A DNA stretch of 21,801 nucleotides from JBHENN01 sp046262015 (GTDB lineage Bacteria > Actinomycetota > CADDZG01 > WHSQ01): contig JBHENN010000058.1 of assembly GCA_046262015.1 (NCBI GenBank), positions 1-21,801 on the forward strand, in the 5' to 3' direction. A program made the translations under genes and the position numbers. The notes under the pieces are model-generated. The model had not been told where the DNA came from and did no database searches. It was given only the letters and a program-made list of their open reading frames with translations. Shown in pieces: positions 21,520-21,801 of the stretch; within the stretch, counting starts at the first letter, position 1, and every line of letters starts with the position of its first letter.

Positions 21520-21801
21520 TCAGCAGGAGGGCATCGAGAGCGTCGTGCCGGGGTTGGCGCGGCTCTCGAGGATGACCGTCACCCACAGCGCGCCATCGGA
21601 GTCCTTCTTGGTCCCTATCCCTACCCGAACGAAGTCGGGTTCGAGGATGTTGCGCCGATGCGCTTGTGAATCCATGAACGCGGCGTGGAGCGAGCGGGGG
21701 CTCCCGCCCATCCCGACGTTCTCCCCGAGCACGCGCCAATTGGTTACACGCTTCGACAGCTGGTGGTCGGGCGAATGGCGCAGCACGCCGTCCTTGACCA
21801 T
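21520..21801 (-). CDS. CAP/SCP-domain extracellular protein, C-terminal part (5' end outside window)
   Basis: The visible 93 residues are the second half of a CAP domain (cysteine-rich secretory, antigen 5, PR-1; bacterial YkwD type): MVKDGVLRHSP with a conserved His, GENVGMGGS, then FMDSQAHRRNIL and FVRVGIGTKKD, ending with WVTVILES. The reading frame is open to the window edge. The Met at the edge is probably internal, since a CAP domain needs about 30 more residues upstream, plus a signal peptide. Bacterial members are secreted and often tied to the cell wall; their biochemical role is mostly unknown. The gene converges with kynA across a 350-bp spacer. Confidence 0.85.
   Translation of the reverse strand: MVKDGVLRHSPDHQLSKRVTNWRVLGENVGMGGSPRSLHAAFMDSQAHRRNILEPDFVRVGIGTKKDSDGALWVTVILESRANPGTTLSMPSC

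Noticed and set aside
1..21801. CRISPR array, insertion sequence, prophage, rRNA or tRNA gene
   Set aside because: No regularly spaced repeats, transposase or integrase motifs, terminal inverted repeats or cloverleaf-like sequences were seen in the spacers; nearly all bases are in housekeeping-type genes.

Overview
This window looks like chromosomal DNA from a high-GC member of the Actinomycetota, probably not one of the well-studied genera. The reasons are: a fused CofG-CofH F420 synthase (fbiC), stand-alone cofD and cofE, a DUF5719 protein next to a very large membrane glycosyltransferase, a mycobacterial-type cystathionine beta-synthase with a C-terminal CBS-domain pair, a fused PAP2/diacylglycerol-kinase protein, GTG starts at many genes, and TAnnnT -10 boxes placed 7-8 nt before start codons (leaderless mRNAs). 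I see no phage, IS element, CRISPR array, rRNA or tRNA. The genus cannot be named from this sequence.

Layout. At 1-139 is the last part of an LPXTG cell-wall-anchored protein, followed by a strong hairpin terminator. From 254 to 9567 lies an F420/envelope block. On the minus strand are cofD, cofE and a DUF3105 membrane protein. Diverging from cofD on the plus strand are fbiC, a 1055-residue GT2 glycosyltransferase with a large polytopic membrane part, and a DUF5719 secreted or anchored protein built from three similar modules. From 9548 to about 19000 the genes alternate strand one by one: a class I glutamine-amidotransferase-like hydrolase (-), metB-like (+), PAP2 phosphatase (-), VTT/DedA-like membrane protein (+), PAP2-DAG kinase fusion (-), class III adenylate cyclase-ATPase-TPR regulator (+), cbs (-). 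The last part holds an L,D-transpeptidase (+), tryptophan 2,3-dioxygenase (+), a 350-bp convergent spacer with hairpins, and the 3' part of a CAP/SCP-domain gene (-).

How the genes work together. cofD, cofE and fbiC give three of the core steps of coenzyme F420 biosynthesis. The PEP-dependent guanylyltransferase (cofC/fbiD) and the FMN reductase domain that mycobacterial FbiB carries are not in the window. The GT2 protein, DUF5719, L,D-transpeptidase, LPXTG protein, PAP2 phosphatases, VTT protein and CAP protein all point to envelope assembly and lipid-carrier recycling. metB and cbs cover transsulfuration between methionine and cysteine.

The most interesting features are regulatory and architectural. 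Very short divergent spacers carry head-to-head promoters for leaderless mRNAs, the same -10 hexamer (TAGCCT) recurs at three genes, one promoter overlaps the stop codon of the gene before it, and several convergent pairs overlap or nearly touch with no room for terminators. I did not find a clear new defence or mobile system.
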